DNA from: Hexactinellida sp. DTS-2022
Taxonomy: Eukaryota > Porifera > Hexactinellida
Assembly (NCBI GenBank): GCA_028753945.1
Contig: JAPNXP010000002.1
Coordinates: forward strand, 4,278,001-4,342,000
Direction: 5' to 3'
Length of the DNA stretch: 64,000 nt
The translations under genes were made by a program, and so were the position numbers. How positions within the stretch are numbered: the stretch's first letter is position 1; every line of letters starts with the position of its first letter. This document shows positions 1 through 11,064 of the stretch, in pieces. The notes under the pieces were generated by a model, which searched no databases, was not told the origin of the DNA, and saw only the letters and a program-made list of their open reading frames with translations.

Positions 1-43
1 GTTGGAAAACGGTTGCCTTATACGTACCCTATATAATTTTTGT

Positions 44-91
44 CGGTTATAAGCACATTATATGCAGTTCCCGACGATGTGCTTATAACCG
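44..91. repeat. Perfect 15-bp inverted repeat (hairpin)
   Basis: CGGTTATAAGCACAT at 44-58 is exactly reversed at 77-91, with an 18-base loop. It may be a transposon subterminal hairpin or a remnant of a short palindromic element. No gene adjoins it. Confidence 0.6.
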
Positions 92-131
92 GCATCCACT
101 GTAATAGTTTTCCTAACTACAAGAATCAGGG

Positions 132-312
132 ATTCATCCAGGCGTATGCGACGCGCCTGCAAGCGCGTAATTTCAAAAGGAAACTTTTCTAGGCGCGCGA
201 AAATTGAGAGATGCTCCCATAGACGTAATACAAATTGAGCATTTTAGGCGCGTGTGAGCGAGCTCTAACATAATCTAGGCGCGCGGGAAATTTTGCCTGG
301 ATGAAAGCCAGA
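132..312. repeat. Small inverted-repeat element with GC-rich GGCGCG motifs
   Basis: TTCATCCAGGC near 136 is mirrored by GCCTGGATGAA near 296-306. Between them GCGCGC-type motifs recur in an otherwise AT-rich setting. No convincing target-site duplication was found, so this is only a candidate miniature element. The stretch from 312 to 985 holds no recognisable gene. Confidence 0.3.
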
Positions 313-999
313 CAAGAATATGTTGAATTATATATGAACCATAATGTTTATATATAGTTTGGAATATTTATACAATATTTCAAGTTTATACTTAGTAGTT
401 GTGGTTTACTAAGAAAGTTCGATGACATTCGAACCATGGATATATGAATGCGCCCAAAATACCCACCCCCTTCAGGCTCATTGTCAGTAAGAATATTTGA
501 TTTTACAGGATTTGCAAATATAATTTTGAGTTCAAATAGTTTCAGTCAAACTAAACTAAATACTCTCTACATCTCACTTACAATCTTGTCTTCGGACTCG
601 TAGTTGGAGGGCCTGCGTCCTCTTCTGGTTCTCCGAGCAAGCAGGACACCTCCTCTGTTCTTCACTGAACATATTAATTTAGCTAATAAGTAATCGTTGA
701 ATGGATAAAGTACTGAAAAATGATACAAAGGTGGATACAAGCTTTATCAGCAAAATTATCTGTAAAGGTATAAAATGTAGCACGTCACTTGAGTGTTCGG
801 TTGCCGTCTAATTTAATGAAATATTTCTAATCAGTATTCTCACAATTACTTATAACAGATATACATAAGCTAATTGAATTGGATAAACGAAGATACTAGA
901 AAATTCTCTAAAATGAATTACAATTTGGCACCACTTAGTAATTAGAACTAATAATTATAATTATTCACATTGTACTGCTTTGTATAATATTATATACTA

Positions 1000-1894
1000 G
1001 CCGAAAAACCGCCCTCCGGGCGGCATTTTTCTGCTAGTTTACTATGCTTTACTACGCTTTGTATTTGGTTTCATTTTCACGTTTTAATCGCATTCTCGCT
1101 GTATTGGGCGTTTGTTTACAATCATTACCAACTCGCGAACGTTTTTAAGTGGCATACGTATAGTAACATAGTTGATAACAGGTTTGGATTTTGTATGTAA
1201 ATTATGACTGAAGTTGGCAAAATATGTCAACCCGATTTATATAGTATAGTCAGGTTCTTTTATGATAAACATTCAAGGGACCATAAATTGTGCATAATAG
1301 AGAGACTTCATAATAAGCGAACTCAACTTAGTACAAACCCTATGTAAGTTGTTAAATTGGGACCATAAGGCTTGTTCATAATAAAGCAGACGAAATCTGG
1401 TTCATAATAAGCAGACCTGACTGATAGCAATAGGTATGACTATTAAATTGTCCAACAACACAAATGTAAGTTTATTGGTCTATATGTATATTCAATTGTT
1501 GTTTATATTATGGGAAATCACAATGGGATACTGAACACAGATAACTGATTGGATAAATTAATTTACTCTCGACCAATTAAATTACAGTCTCAGTTGGCAT
1601 TCTATACTGCACACTTAACAATTGATAGAGACATATAAATCCTTTTATACTAATTGAATGCTAGATGCTAATCCATACTGGGACAACCCTCGAATTTAAT
1701 TCGTTAAATGTTTTGGCACCTTGGGGATGGAAGATGTGAATATTTTTCTTAAAAATTCCTTATCTGGAGTGGTGAGATAATTCCTAGATAATATGCGAAA
1801 TTTGGTACAGATCGGTTCAGGCATCTCAGAGGAGATGTGAGGACAGACAGACAGACATACACACAGACAGACATTGTATTTTATATATATAGAT
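1000..1894 (+). repeat. Candidate non-autonomous LINE-like (RTE-type tail) repeat
   Basis: The segment opens near 1000 with an ACTAGCCG stretch followed by a short GC-rich palindrome (CCGCCCTCCGGGCGG). It ends in a run of CAGACAGACAGACA units followed by a TATATATATAGAT tail. A GACAGACA tract plus a TA-rich tail is typical of the 3' ends of RTE-type LINEs and their SINE-like derivatives in many invertebrates. No reverse transcriptase coding is visible, so assignment rests on the ends alone. Confidence 0.35.
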
Positions 1895-2141
1895 ATCAAA
1901 CCATGATACAGGATAATTTGTCAGCCCAAAAAGAGGGAATACATGATAAACATGATATTCAACTATTCTTGTATAACAACTACAACCAAAGAACCACCAC
2001 AGCAACAACTAACGAACTAACACTTAGAAACAACAACAAAAGCAACTAAACTAAAACAAAACAACATAAAATAAATGGGCTGTTGTTGGTCGAAGAGAGT
2101 GGCTAGAGAGCAAGAGGCTCTGATTGCCCCTTAATTCCTAG

Positions 2142-2235
2142 GTGGGCTTGTCAGGAGTGTGACGAAATATTCACCTCAGATCGTGCGGCGGCCAACCACT
2201 ATGGTTTTCACGGCGCTCCACTAAATTGTACCGTA
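2142..2235 (+). pseudogene. C2H2 zinc-finger coding remnant
   Basis: The plus strand reads WACQECDEIFTS followed by DRAAANHYGFH, an exact C-x2-C-x12-H-x3-H finger (first Cys codon at 2149, last His codon at 2209). Single N-terminal fingers of this kind occur in R2/NeSL-like LINEs, in other mobile-element proteins and in host genes, so the parent family is not settled. The frame does not stay open for long. The GC-rich block just downstream may belong to the same decayed gene. Confidence 0.4.
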
Positions 2236-2299
2236 ATCTATTATGTGTAGTTGATTAGTAAAAGTTTATAATATTGTAAAATCTCCATATTTGGTAATT

Positions 2300-2990
2300 T
2301 CATTAAAAATGACGTCACTTAATATTCCCGTTCCTCTCCAACACAGAGGACAGCGAGGGTAGAGGCCTGACTTCGGTCTCGAAGCGGGTCTCATTCGAAA
2401 TTCGGGACCTGAAAGCGGGCAGCGCTGCCTCCTGGCGGTTAGGAGGGACAGTCGGATCCGGAGTGCTGTAGAGAGGGGGTCCGGGGTAGAGCCTCTGACT
2501 TCATTCAGCATGTTAGAGGTAGAGAGAGACCTGGTTAGTTTGGTGGTGGGAATAGCTATATGGTCTGGCGAGCTGAGATCAATAAGCAGCTCATCCTTGG
2601 ATACAATGAATGCTGGGTCCGTGGGCTTGCTATAGCTGTTGTAGGAAGGGAGGCCGTCTGACGACTCCAGAGCTGAGTTGGGCTGTGCCTAGGGAGCTGT
2701 GGGAGCAACTGGGAAAATGGATCCAACTGGAAGCAGATCGGAATGAGGTAACCCAGGGGGCGAAGGGGCCCTGGAGGTATGCGGGGGTTTCCGGCTGCGG
2801 CGTCTGGTCCACCAGCTCCTTCGCACCCGCGAGGTCAGACAGATCGTCCGGACTTACATGTAGTCGGAGCTATTCTCGGAGTTTTATTTATCAGAAAATT
2901 GCGCATTTAATCCCCCTATCCTCATTTCAGGAGAAAGGAGGACGGCGGTGGTTGGAGGAAGAAACTTCAGATAGGACGTGATCGAATTGT
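2300..2990. other. GC-rich decayed coding-like block
   Basis: Base composition jumps to GC-rich compared with the AT-rich flanks, and moderately long open stretches occur on both strands (plus 2610-2981, minus 2266-2511). None gave a recognisable family. The composition suggests a degraded protein-coding mobile element rather than intergenic DNA. A translated search of 2100-3000 would decide. The stretch from 2990 to 4020 holds nothing I recognise. Confidence 0.3.
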
Positions 2991-4026
2991 TGTAATTATA
3001 ATTAGCACGCATGTTCTCAACTGGTGATAGTCTAACTGAGTGAGACACTGACTATTATTTTCTTTACTGTGATTTCTTCGTTATTAGTGTGCTTCTTCTA
3101 GTAAAAACGTTATAGTAGGGTCCTACTATAGTTTTATACTATAAGTGCACACTATTTACCTCTATCGGACTTCCGGCCGTACGCGATGGTCTGACTAAAC
3201 CATTGGTGATAGAGATTTAAAATTTAGACAGGAGATATAGAATTTCCTGAAGATAATCACCTCGAAGCCTGATTTCTCAATTTCGCTTTTGTTCGTCAGT
3301 TATATCGAAATTTGTATTCTGGTCCAGTGACTCTTTAATAATTCGAATTAGTTATTGAAAATATAGAGGTTGTATTCTCCTGAGGATGTTCTTTCTATAT
3401 ATCAATTAAAATTATTAGGTCGCTAATCAATTCTACGTTTTATTAACGATTATTTACATAAATCAGCCATCTTCTCCATATTGTAATTACTCTATAGTAT
3501 ACAGAATACAATAGAACATATTACATATTATCTGCTAGATAATGACTGTTATTGATTGTTTGTAAGTGAATATATGTTTCATACAAGTGCAATGAAAACA
3601 CTTGGAAGTTGGAACATTTTACAAGTTGATGATGATGTCAATTATAGTATTCAAAATAGTAACGTAAATACTACACGCATCCTAATTTATATTTGTAATA
3701 ATTTTAATTAATCTTTAATTAATTTAAACATTTGAAGTCTTCACAATTCAAACAATAATTAAATTATATTACACTAAGATAAATGTAATTTTAATATTGA
3801 AATTCTACTTAAATTAAACATTGGGGAAGTGCAATCAGAAGGAGCACACTCCTATCCCGTCTGTGAGGGGTTTTTTTCCTTTTTTTTTTCCCAATTGTAT
3901 TCTTTACAAAATTTTGAACCAAGGATTTGAACTTAGAAAAAATTGGAAATTTTCGAGACCATGGATATATATAAATATATCATTCCACTTGTACACATTC
4001 AAATTTCAACTTCGAGTAATCATAGC

Positions 4027-4160
4027 TCAGAAACTACTAAATGTAGGGTATTGTAACTTCAGGATATTATTGTATGGTTTACCTTCAACATAATTTATTA
4101 TATAAAATGCAAAATATATATTTTGATTTTTTCCTTTTCTGTGGGGTAATTTAACCTTAA
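4027..4160. mobile_element. End of a TTAA-type miniature element
   Basis: The last 20 bases (GTGGGGTAATTTAACCTTAA) equal the right end of the complete element at 20842-21568 and nearly match those at 44299-44933 and 45947-46644. Its inner sequence differs, so it is a related family sharing termini. It abuts the hAT frame exactly at TTAA. The other end was not found. Confidence 0.45.
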
Positions 4161-4590
4161 CTGTTGACCACGGCATAAGATCCAAAACAATCATTTCAAA
4201 TACCGACTTATGTAGTCTTTGAGCCTTTTCGCTGTTGAAATCCCAAACTGTTTTACTCTCTACCCAATCAGGAATAGTTGTCTCAAATAGATCAATTCTC
4301 TGCCTTTTAGACCGTATATTGAAGATTGAATCCTCATTCCTCGATAGTTCTGGAGTATTTTTTATATTTAGTTCACTTTGAGCCGAAGTTGCTTGAGTCA
4401 AATAGATTGGCTCCTTAAATTCAACTGGATGTTTAGATAACATATGGGTTTTCATACCAGAAGTAGTTTGCTTTTTTGGATCCTCAGAGCCTCGAGAAAT
4501 GTTTACACTACAAAATTTGCAAACAACAAATTTTTTATTAACTGCACTGATTGAAAAGAATTGCCAAAGTGGAGAACGATTACTGGACAT
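4161..4590 (-). pseudogene. hAT transposase N-terminus with BED zinc finger, truncated
   Basis: Reading from the ATG at 4590 on the minus strand, the protein begins MSSNRSPLWQFF. It then carries a BED-type finger with CKFC and, about 20 residues on, HMLSKH, so all four metal ligands are present. Further on, KSVFEMIVLDLMPWSTV matches the segment that precedes the catalytic core in hAT transposases. The hAT reading ends at about 4160, where a TTAA-flanked element end (GGGGTAATTTAACC then TTAA) begins; the open frame merely runs on into that insertion. The catalytic core and dimerisation domain are missing. A hAT-like terminus lies upstream at about 4921, consistent with this being the 5' end of the element's gene. 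I prefer the internal ATG at 4590 because the BED domain starts there. Confidence 0.65.
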
Positions 4591-4799
4591 ATTGCTAATT
4601 AAGAATCGAGTACACGGCGGATAATTTATGAATACGATAATACGATTCAAAGACTCATATTTGTACTATGGTTTACCAATTGAAAGACTATTTGGACAAT
4701 GGCATTGCACATCTATGGTTTACCAATTAAAAGACTATGTAGATTGTGTCTGTTGAATGTTTATTTAGCACACTTGATAAGTATTCTTTGCTTATTCAA

Positions 4800-4921
4800 A
4801 AGCATTATAATATCATCAATTTAGCATGATTTCGGTGAAGCGACCGATACCGAAATTCGGCCGAAACCGAAACCGAAATTTCGGCCGAAAGTTTCGGCCG
4901 AAATTAATTTCGGTCGTTCAC
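4800..4921 (-). repeat. Probable terminal region of the hAT element
   Basis: The minus strand starts near 4921 with AGTGAACGACCGAAATTAAT and continues with repeated CCGAAA/TTTCGG motifs. Terminal AGTGAAC plus subterminal CCGAAA repeats are characteristic of some hAT elements, and the transposase ATG lies about 330 bp inside. A 25-bp direct duplication (TATGGTTTACCAATT..., near 4667 and 4713) lies just internal to it. Confidence 0.4.
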
Positions 4922-5328
4922 TAGGGTAAACCCATGCTTCCATATTATTCATTATAATGAAGACCGATATACTAATATAATTGAATTATAAAAGTGTCAA
5001 TAAAACGGTGAACTCCAGGTCTCCTGTGTAACTATGCCGGGTTGTGCACGACTGGAAACATTTTTAATTTAGAGATATTCGGGTGACTACTTGAAAAATA
5101 TATGACAATAATAACGGCACGACGCTGCACTATAAGTTTCGTTACTAAAAATCCAGGGGGCTAAAGGTCCGAATGTGTATAATTTTTGAAATTTTGAAAC
5201 AATTATGCACTACCTAGTACCGTTCATTTGATCATCTAAAGCAAATATTTGAAATCATAATAGCCATAAATATTACTGGTCAAAATTAGAGGAAACCAGA
5301 AAACAATGCCAGTTCATTACTTACTATA

Positions 5329-5768
5329 CAGGTATCCCTCTTTTCACGCGGTAGATGCGTTCCTTGAAAAGCCCGCGTAAAACGAAATCGCGTAAAAAAT
5401 GGTCTATTCTCATAGTAACACATATTAAACCAATAGATGCGTTTCCAAATATTATCAACATAGAATAATATTTTAAATACCTAGTGTTTAAACACTGAAA
5501 CCTCCAACATCCGGACCTCTCAGATAACCAAGGTTTCCGTGTGTATGTTAATCCCATGGGAATTCCCATGAGATTTCCAATATGGGATTGGAATGGAAAT
5601 TATTTAAACCTATTGGAATCCTGATACAAACCAACTTGTGAGAATACTTGGGAATTCCCATAGAAAGGGTATTGTGTTGTAAAGGGGATTAAAATTCCCT
5701 TCACACCGCAACTCTACACCTTCGGATACCTCCCACAACGGGTATATTTAGTGTGTTTAGTCTACAAT
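5329..5768. mobile_element. Pogo/Tigger-like miniature element, truncated copy
   Basis: It starts after TA with CAGGTATCCCTCTTTTCACG and repeats in inverse orientation the complete element at 47288-47989. Shared stretches include the CGCGTAAAA motifs, a GTTTAAACACT segment and the AATTCCCATGGGATT-type palindromes. It stops matching after TTTAGTGTGTTTAG, so the distal end is lost. Confidence 0.6.
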
Positions 5769-5913
5769 GGTCAATTAGGTGGCGTAGAATACGATTCTGA
5801 AACTAAAGTGGCGACATCACATATAATTTGCATACATTAGCGATAAATATTTGAGTTATATAGTATTATTTCCATAGGAAATTTTTGGGTGTATGAATAC
5901 TTTTGGTAGGGAA

Positions 5914-6252
5914 GGATATGTGTGTTTGAAGCATTTTCACGAGGAGGATATCTTGTCTACTCATAAAGTTCCAAGCGGAGACGGAACATTCACAGAAATT
6001 ATCCGCGCCAGGCCAATGCTATGAGAAGGTGTCATTCCTAGTTTACTACCTGGGTGCCCATCATACTATTCTAGTTCTAGTTCTAAGAGAACTCGTCTGT
6101 CATTCGACTCAAGAGAGGAAGATTTCATAAACCAGGCTATGCTTCTTAGCTTACAGTCTAAAGAAGAAGAGAAAGAGAAGTATAATATCAGAACGATACA
6201 TGATCTAAAGCATCAGTTAAATTTAATTGCTATACCTGTTAATTGGTCGATA
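5914..6252 (+). pseudogene. THAP domain C-terminal half and linker of a P-element-like transposase
   Basis: The plus frame from 5914 reads GYVCLKHFHEEDI, the C-x2-H half of a THAP zinc-binding domain. An IPSLLPG segment follows, matching the conserved proline-containing end of THAP domains. One TGA interrupts the frame just before EGVIPS. The tail is rich in Ser, Lys and Glu (QSKEEEKEKYNI) and resembles the linker seen in THAP9/P-transposase proteins. The frame is cut at 6252 by the foldback element at 6253-7746, and transposase core sequence resumes after it. The N-terminal C-x-C half of the THAP was not located and may lie in another exon. Confidence 0.6.
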
Positions 6253-7746
6253 CAGGGACTTCTTTGATATAGGGACTGTAAACTTCGTTTTACGATAAAT
6301 TAGCGTAGGCCTAAAACAGTATTATTACTTATTGATATCCCGTAATCCGCTAATGCCAGACACAGGAAATGTATCATTTTCGTACAGGAATTCATATTTT
6401 GGGAGTCCAACGGTCATATTGGTTTATCGAAAATATTTGTGGAATGTAAGTTATGCGATTTTCACACCCTTCCATATATGGTAATATTGTTAAATTCTCG
6501 AGATTACTTAACTTTATACGTATGAAATGTATCATTTTCGTACACGAAATCATATTTTGAGAGTCCAACGGTCATATTGGTTTATCGAAAATATTTGTGG
6601 AATGTAAGTTATGCGATTTTCACACTTTTCCATATATGGTAATATAGTTAAAATCTCGAGATTAGTTAGTTTTATCATATGAAATATATTATTGGCGAAT
6701 GGGTATTGGGAATTCATATTTAGGGACTCAGTAGATCACATTTATTTACCTAAGGCGTTTCCCTTAGCCTATTTTGTTATTTTGGCACTCTCCACAGGAG
6801 GATTGCCCCTACCCTGTTTTGTAGTTTAGCTAATACTTACCTATCTGATATCTGTCAGTATGTTGTTTATTAAAAAATCTTGATAAGTTTCTTTCAAATC
6901 TATATTTAAATCAATGTTGCCCAATAAAATGTATTAAGTGGTGATGAGAAATGGATTTAGGACTACATATTCTGATAAAATTCAAAAGTTTTTAATACTT
7001 TATACATTAATTTCGCAATAACTCTATTGTTATTCAACATACCGGCTAACTGGTTAATAAAATCTCTAATCGTTAACCGATATCAGCAACGGTAACCGGT
7101 TAACCGAATCCAGCCTTGTTGCTTTGTAATAAACAACATAATGACAGATATCTGATAGGTAAGTATTAGCTAAACTACAAAACAGGGTCGGGGCAATCCT
7201 CCTGTGGAGAGTGCTAAATAATAATATAGGCTAAGGGGAACGCCTAATGTAAATAAATGTGATATACTGAGTCCCTAAATATGAATTCCCAATACCCATT
7301 CGCCAATAATATATTTCATATGATAAAACTAACTAATCTCGAGATTTTAACTATATTACCATATATGGAAAAGTGTGAAAATCGCATAACTTACATTCCA
7401 CAAATATTTTCGATAAACCAATATGACCGTTGGACTCCCAAAATATGATTTCCTGTACGAAAATGATACATTTCATATGTATAAAGTTAAGTAATCTCGA
7501 GATTTTAACAATATTACCATATATGGAAGGGTGTCAAAATCGCATAACTTACATTCCAGAAATATTTTTGATAAACCAATATTACCGTTGGACTCCCAAA
7601 ATATGACTTCCTATACGACAATAATACATTTCCTGTGTCTAGCATTAGCGGATTACAGGATATCAATAAGTAACAATACTGTCTTAGGCCTACGCTAATT
7701 TTACCGTAAAAGGAAGTTTACAGTCCCTATATTATAGAAGTCCCTG
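6253..7746. mobile_element. 1.5-kb foldback element with arms of about 620 bp
   Basis: The left arm 6253-6872 is repeated in inverse orientation at 7128-7746 with only scattered differences, leaving a loop of about 255 bp. Each arm contains a direct duplication of a unit of about 155 bp (6372-6526 and 6527-6685 on the left), beginning TGTATCATTTTCGTACA. The outer ends are CAGGGAC and GTCCCTG. The flanks GTCGATA (6246-6252) and GTCTATA (7747-7753) form an imperfect 7-bp duplication, extendable to 8. The ends and duplication size suit the hAT or P superfamily. No coding capacity was seen. Confidence 0.75.
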
Positions 7747-7757
7747 GTCTATATTAT

Positions 7758-9047
7758 CTTCCAACGATGCATTGTATTAACTTTGTACGCACTGAAATTG
7801 TCAATCATACCGTTTCTGCCAACATGTATCTAAATATTGACTCGAGTTTAAACACAGCTGCCTTTGTATATTGCAAAAATATTTCATTGTCACTTCACAG
7901 CATAAATGATTTTCGACAAGTTTAAACAGATTTGTGTGAAATTGCTCTTATATTTACACACAAGGGAAGTGATTCCAAACGTTCATTTCATCTAACCCGA
8001 GTAAAGAGCATATTCAAGAAATAATGAATTATTTGTCATTAGTTAGCAATTGCGACGACAGTACAAGTACGAAGTTCCTCGATCTAGCTTGACTTCAATT
8101 TACTAAGTGTTTGCTTGAGAACTGTTTTTTCCCAAAACAAGACGTGGATACAATGTAATTACACAAATCATTGCGTTAAAAACTCATTAATTTCACTTTC
8201 TTGTTATAACTACCTCCAAAGTTTAGACTGTATATCTCTTCCACATTATCACACTTTAGAAAAACTTTATTATTCATTTGGCCTTGAAAATGAATTCACT
8301 AGTTATCTTATTCAGGCTACAACCTTTTTTTCTCAAGAACAAAAAAATGTAATAATTCAAATGGATGAAATTCATAAAAAATCTGATAGGATTTTTGACT
8401 CAAATTTAACCCCGGAAGATCCGACAAAGACTGTTTTTTCGATTATTGTTTTGAGTTTGCACAAAAAATGGTCTAGCATCGTTCGTTTACTTCCGTGTGG
8501 ATCAATAACTGCTGAAAGAATATTCCCAATTATTAAATCCTGCATTTTAGTTCTTGGTAAGTGTGATTTACGGGTGCAAGTTATTTCAACAGATAATTAC
8601 CCTTTAACGGTACCTACGACTAGTCAGGACTGTGACGTAATGGGTGAAATCAAAACTATTAACGATATCAATTCAATTAGTATATTAGTTCCTTTGCCTT
8701 ACTGTATAGTATATGAAAAACTACTAACATCATTGATTTCATTCTTAAACTTGTCTATATTCAATGAAAACATGTATAGCGTTGCTATGTAATATAAGCC
8801 ATAGATATATCCAGTAGAAAACATGATTACTATAAACACTTTGTTTTTACTTCATAACTCGTCAAATAAATATGCATTCAACTTGCCTATACGAGAAAAT
8901 CACCAATATTATCTAAATTTATATTATTTATTAGGAATTCAAATATTAGGTCAATTTTTCAATGGAATTTCCCTATTTTTGAGAAATGTGGCCATACAAC
9001 TTTGCGAAATTAGAAAAAAGTATGGACACGCTCTGAACGTTATTTAG
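7758..9047 (+). pseudogene. P-element/THAP9-like transposase core, fragmented
   Basis: A first stretch (about 7758-7925) reads like the region between THAP and RNase-H core in P transposases. The main open stretch at 8115-8792 contains LPHYHTLEKLYYSFGL, then IIQMDEIHKKSD with the first catalytic Asp. Next come KKWSSIVRLLPCGSITAE and VISTDNYPLTV with the second catalytic Asp. These match the RNase-H-like N-terminal fold of P-element transposases, including the LPC motif. Homology fades after the second Asp. The GTP-binding insertion and the last acidic residues were not identified, and the following frame (8823-9047) is unrecognised. Several stops and frameshifts separate the parts, so it is a dead copy. 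Confidence 0.65.
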
Positions 9048-9261
9048 ATATATATATAAACTACATCTCCCCGAAATTTCAAGTTGATACGATAAACAAT
9101 CACGGAGTTCTCTAGCTTTTTCCACAGCCGGTATTAGAAAATATTTATGTGGAGAAGAGGGTATAGAAGGACACAATAGTGGCACAAACCTTCAATACTT
9201 CTTACAGATAATGGTTTGAAGATAATTGAAGCAGTTCATATTCCTCGAAAACGATTACTGA

Positions 9262-9650
9262 TAGTGTTAGCAAGTTAGAGCTAAGCTCTTGCACAACTCT
9301 GATTTTCATGATCGATGGTTTGTGATGGTCACATGACACCTCCATATATGGGCATGGGCTTCTTAGCATGGTAACTCTTTGGAAAATAGTCCAATTTGTT
9401 ATTCCAATGATATATTCATGATATATTGATGTGAATAATCGATTTGAGCTAAGCTCTGCTTTCTCTAGTTTATGAGATACAAAATTGCTGAATCATCAAA
9501 ATGTGGCACATATCCATGCCCATATATGGTCATTTGAAAAAACGGGGCGTCTGAGGGTCACAAAATGTATTAGCGACGCATAGGAAGTCGTATATTGCGA
9601 GCCTTTTTCACTAGTGCATTTTAATTCTAGGTGCACGGGTGTCTGAGAAA
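9262..9650 (+). repeat. Family R repeat (AGAGCTAAGCTCT family), partial copy
   Basis: It contains GTTAGAGCTAAGCTC-type palindromes, CCATATATGG and a GACGCATAGGAAGT segment, and resembles 42490-43527 (inverted) and 54600-55470 (same orientation). It is one of four dispersed copies in this window. The neighbouring stretches 9050-9262 and 9650-10370 contain nothing I recognise. Confidence 0.55.
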
Positions 9651-10372
9651 TGTATTCAGAGGGGGTGTGTTAGAAATAGGACCCCAAGGATAGATAATGG
9701 CCCTAACTTTGCGAATTTTCTCTTTCTATATGAATTTTTTTACAATTTTGTTTTTTTTCCCACAGACTATCTAATGGGCCAGGTATATTCAAGGAAAATC
9801 ACAAAAAATCACTTCAGTTACAGCAAACAATCCTTCTGAAAGTGCTGAACCACTGAAAAAGTACACTCAGCACCCCAAATATCGTACTTATAGAGGTCAA
9901 ATTAATCGAGATATTGTACATTTGACCTTTGCATATCCTTGGGGGCTTTATCAAGCGTCTATAGACGAATAATAATTTTTTTGTGATTTTGTAGCCATTG
10001 GCAAAATAGTACTCGTAGGTAGCGTTAAACGTGAATATGTCTTTTTTCACCCTATAGCAAGTTAGAAACACAAGTTCCACACCCTTTTGATGAAGACAGG
10101 AGGCTTTCTTAACTTTTGACTTCGTAAACATACTTAAAAGTAGTCGCAACAATTGGCTTAATCAGAAAAATTATAACAAAAGTTGGAATTCCCCGACCTA
10201 GGAAATTTAAAGTTGATTGTTGTAGTTTTCCACTTTCACTTTGTTCAGCATATTTTGAGGATGTACGACTTCTTTATAATTCTGAGCGCGAGAGTTTAGC
10301 TAAACAAGCTCCTCATTTGACGGTAAATCATGTTATCCTTCAAGCATTGAACTTCAAGATGTGAAATTAGTT

Positions 10373-11064
10373 TTAACCGTAGACTGCCGGAGTGATTTTC
10401 AGGAAAATAGCATACCCTATAGTTCTTTGAATTTAATATTTAGAAGCTAATAATTTGAAATCCAACAAGAGCACAATAATATACCAACATTCTAGAATTT
10501 TTGAAAAAATTTACTAAAGGATTTCGACAAAAAGTGATGTCACATACTTTCTCTTTAAATCGATATAACGCCGTTAACATGTAAGTAATCCTTTGTTTTT
10601 AAACTTGAATAATGACTACTATCTTATTAGTCATCAGATCTCAAAAATTGAACAAATCCGATTCACTAAACGAAAGTTACATCTTTTTAAAAAAATTGGC
10701 AAATTTGTTTTTGATGAACCATGGATTACGAAAAATTACATATACTTGAGTTATATCTATCACAACTCTGTATTAGACAAACCAAATAAACTAAATAGAT
10801 ATTATTTAGTCTAATATCTTCTTTCGGGTATTTCTACGGTGAAATTATTACATTTATAATTTAGAAAAGCAGGTGGCGGGCAAGTGGAGCAGTTCACTTT
10901 TCTGCTACGTCATCATAACAATTTCTGAAAATTTTGATTTTTTGAATGAAATCGATAGAGAGTACAAAACCATGTCTAAATCCCAATTTTCTTGAAATTT
11001 GAATTATTTGATCGACCTGTTTTCCTCCTGGCACAACGTATATCAGTAGGCAGTCTACAGTTAA
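10373..11064 (-). mobile_element. TTAA-flanked miniature element, family D, copy 1
   Basis: The element is bounded by TTAA at 10373-10376 and 11061-11064. Its termini read CCGTAGACTGCC and, in reverse, CTGTAGACTGCC. At 692 bp it matches copy 2 at 60748-61434 (687 bp, opposite orientation) along its whole length. The TTAA duplication with a C-rich terminus suggests a piggyBac-like non-autonomous element. The 73-codon open frame inside is not shared and looks incidental. Confidence 0.75.

Noticed and set aside
9814..10152. 112-codon minus-strand frame as a gene
   Set aside because: No motif, start context or splice structure; not distinguishable from chance in AT-rich DNA.
10593..10814. 73-codon frame inside a family D element
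   Set aside because: Not preserved in the second copy at 60748-61434.
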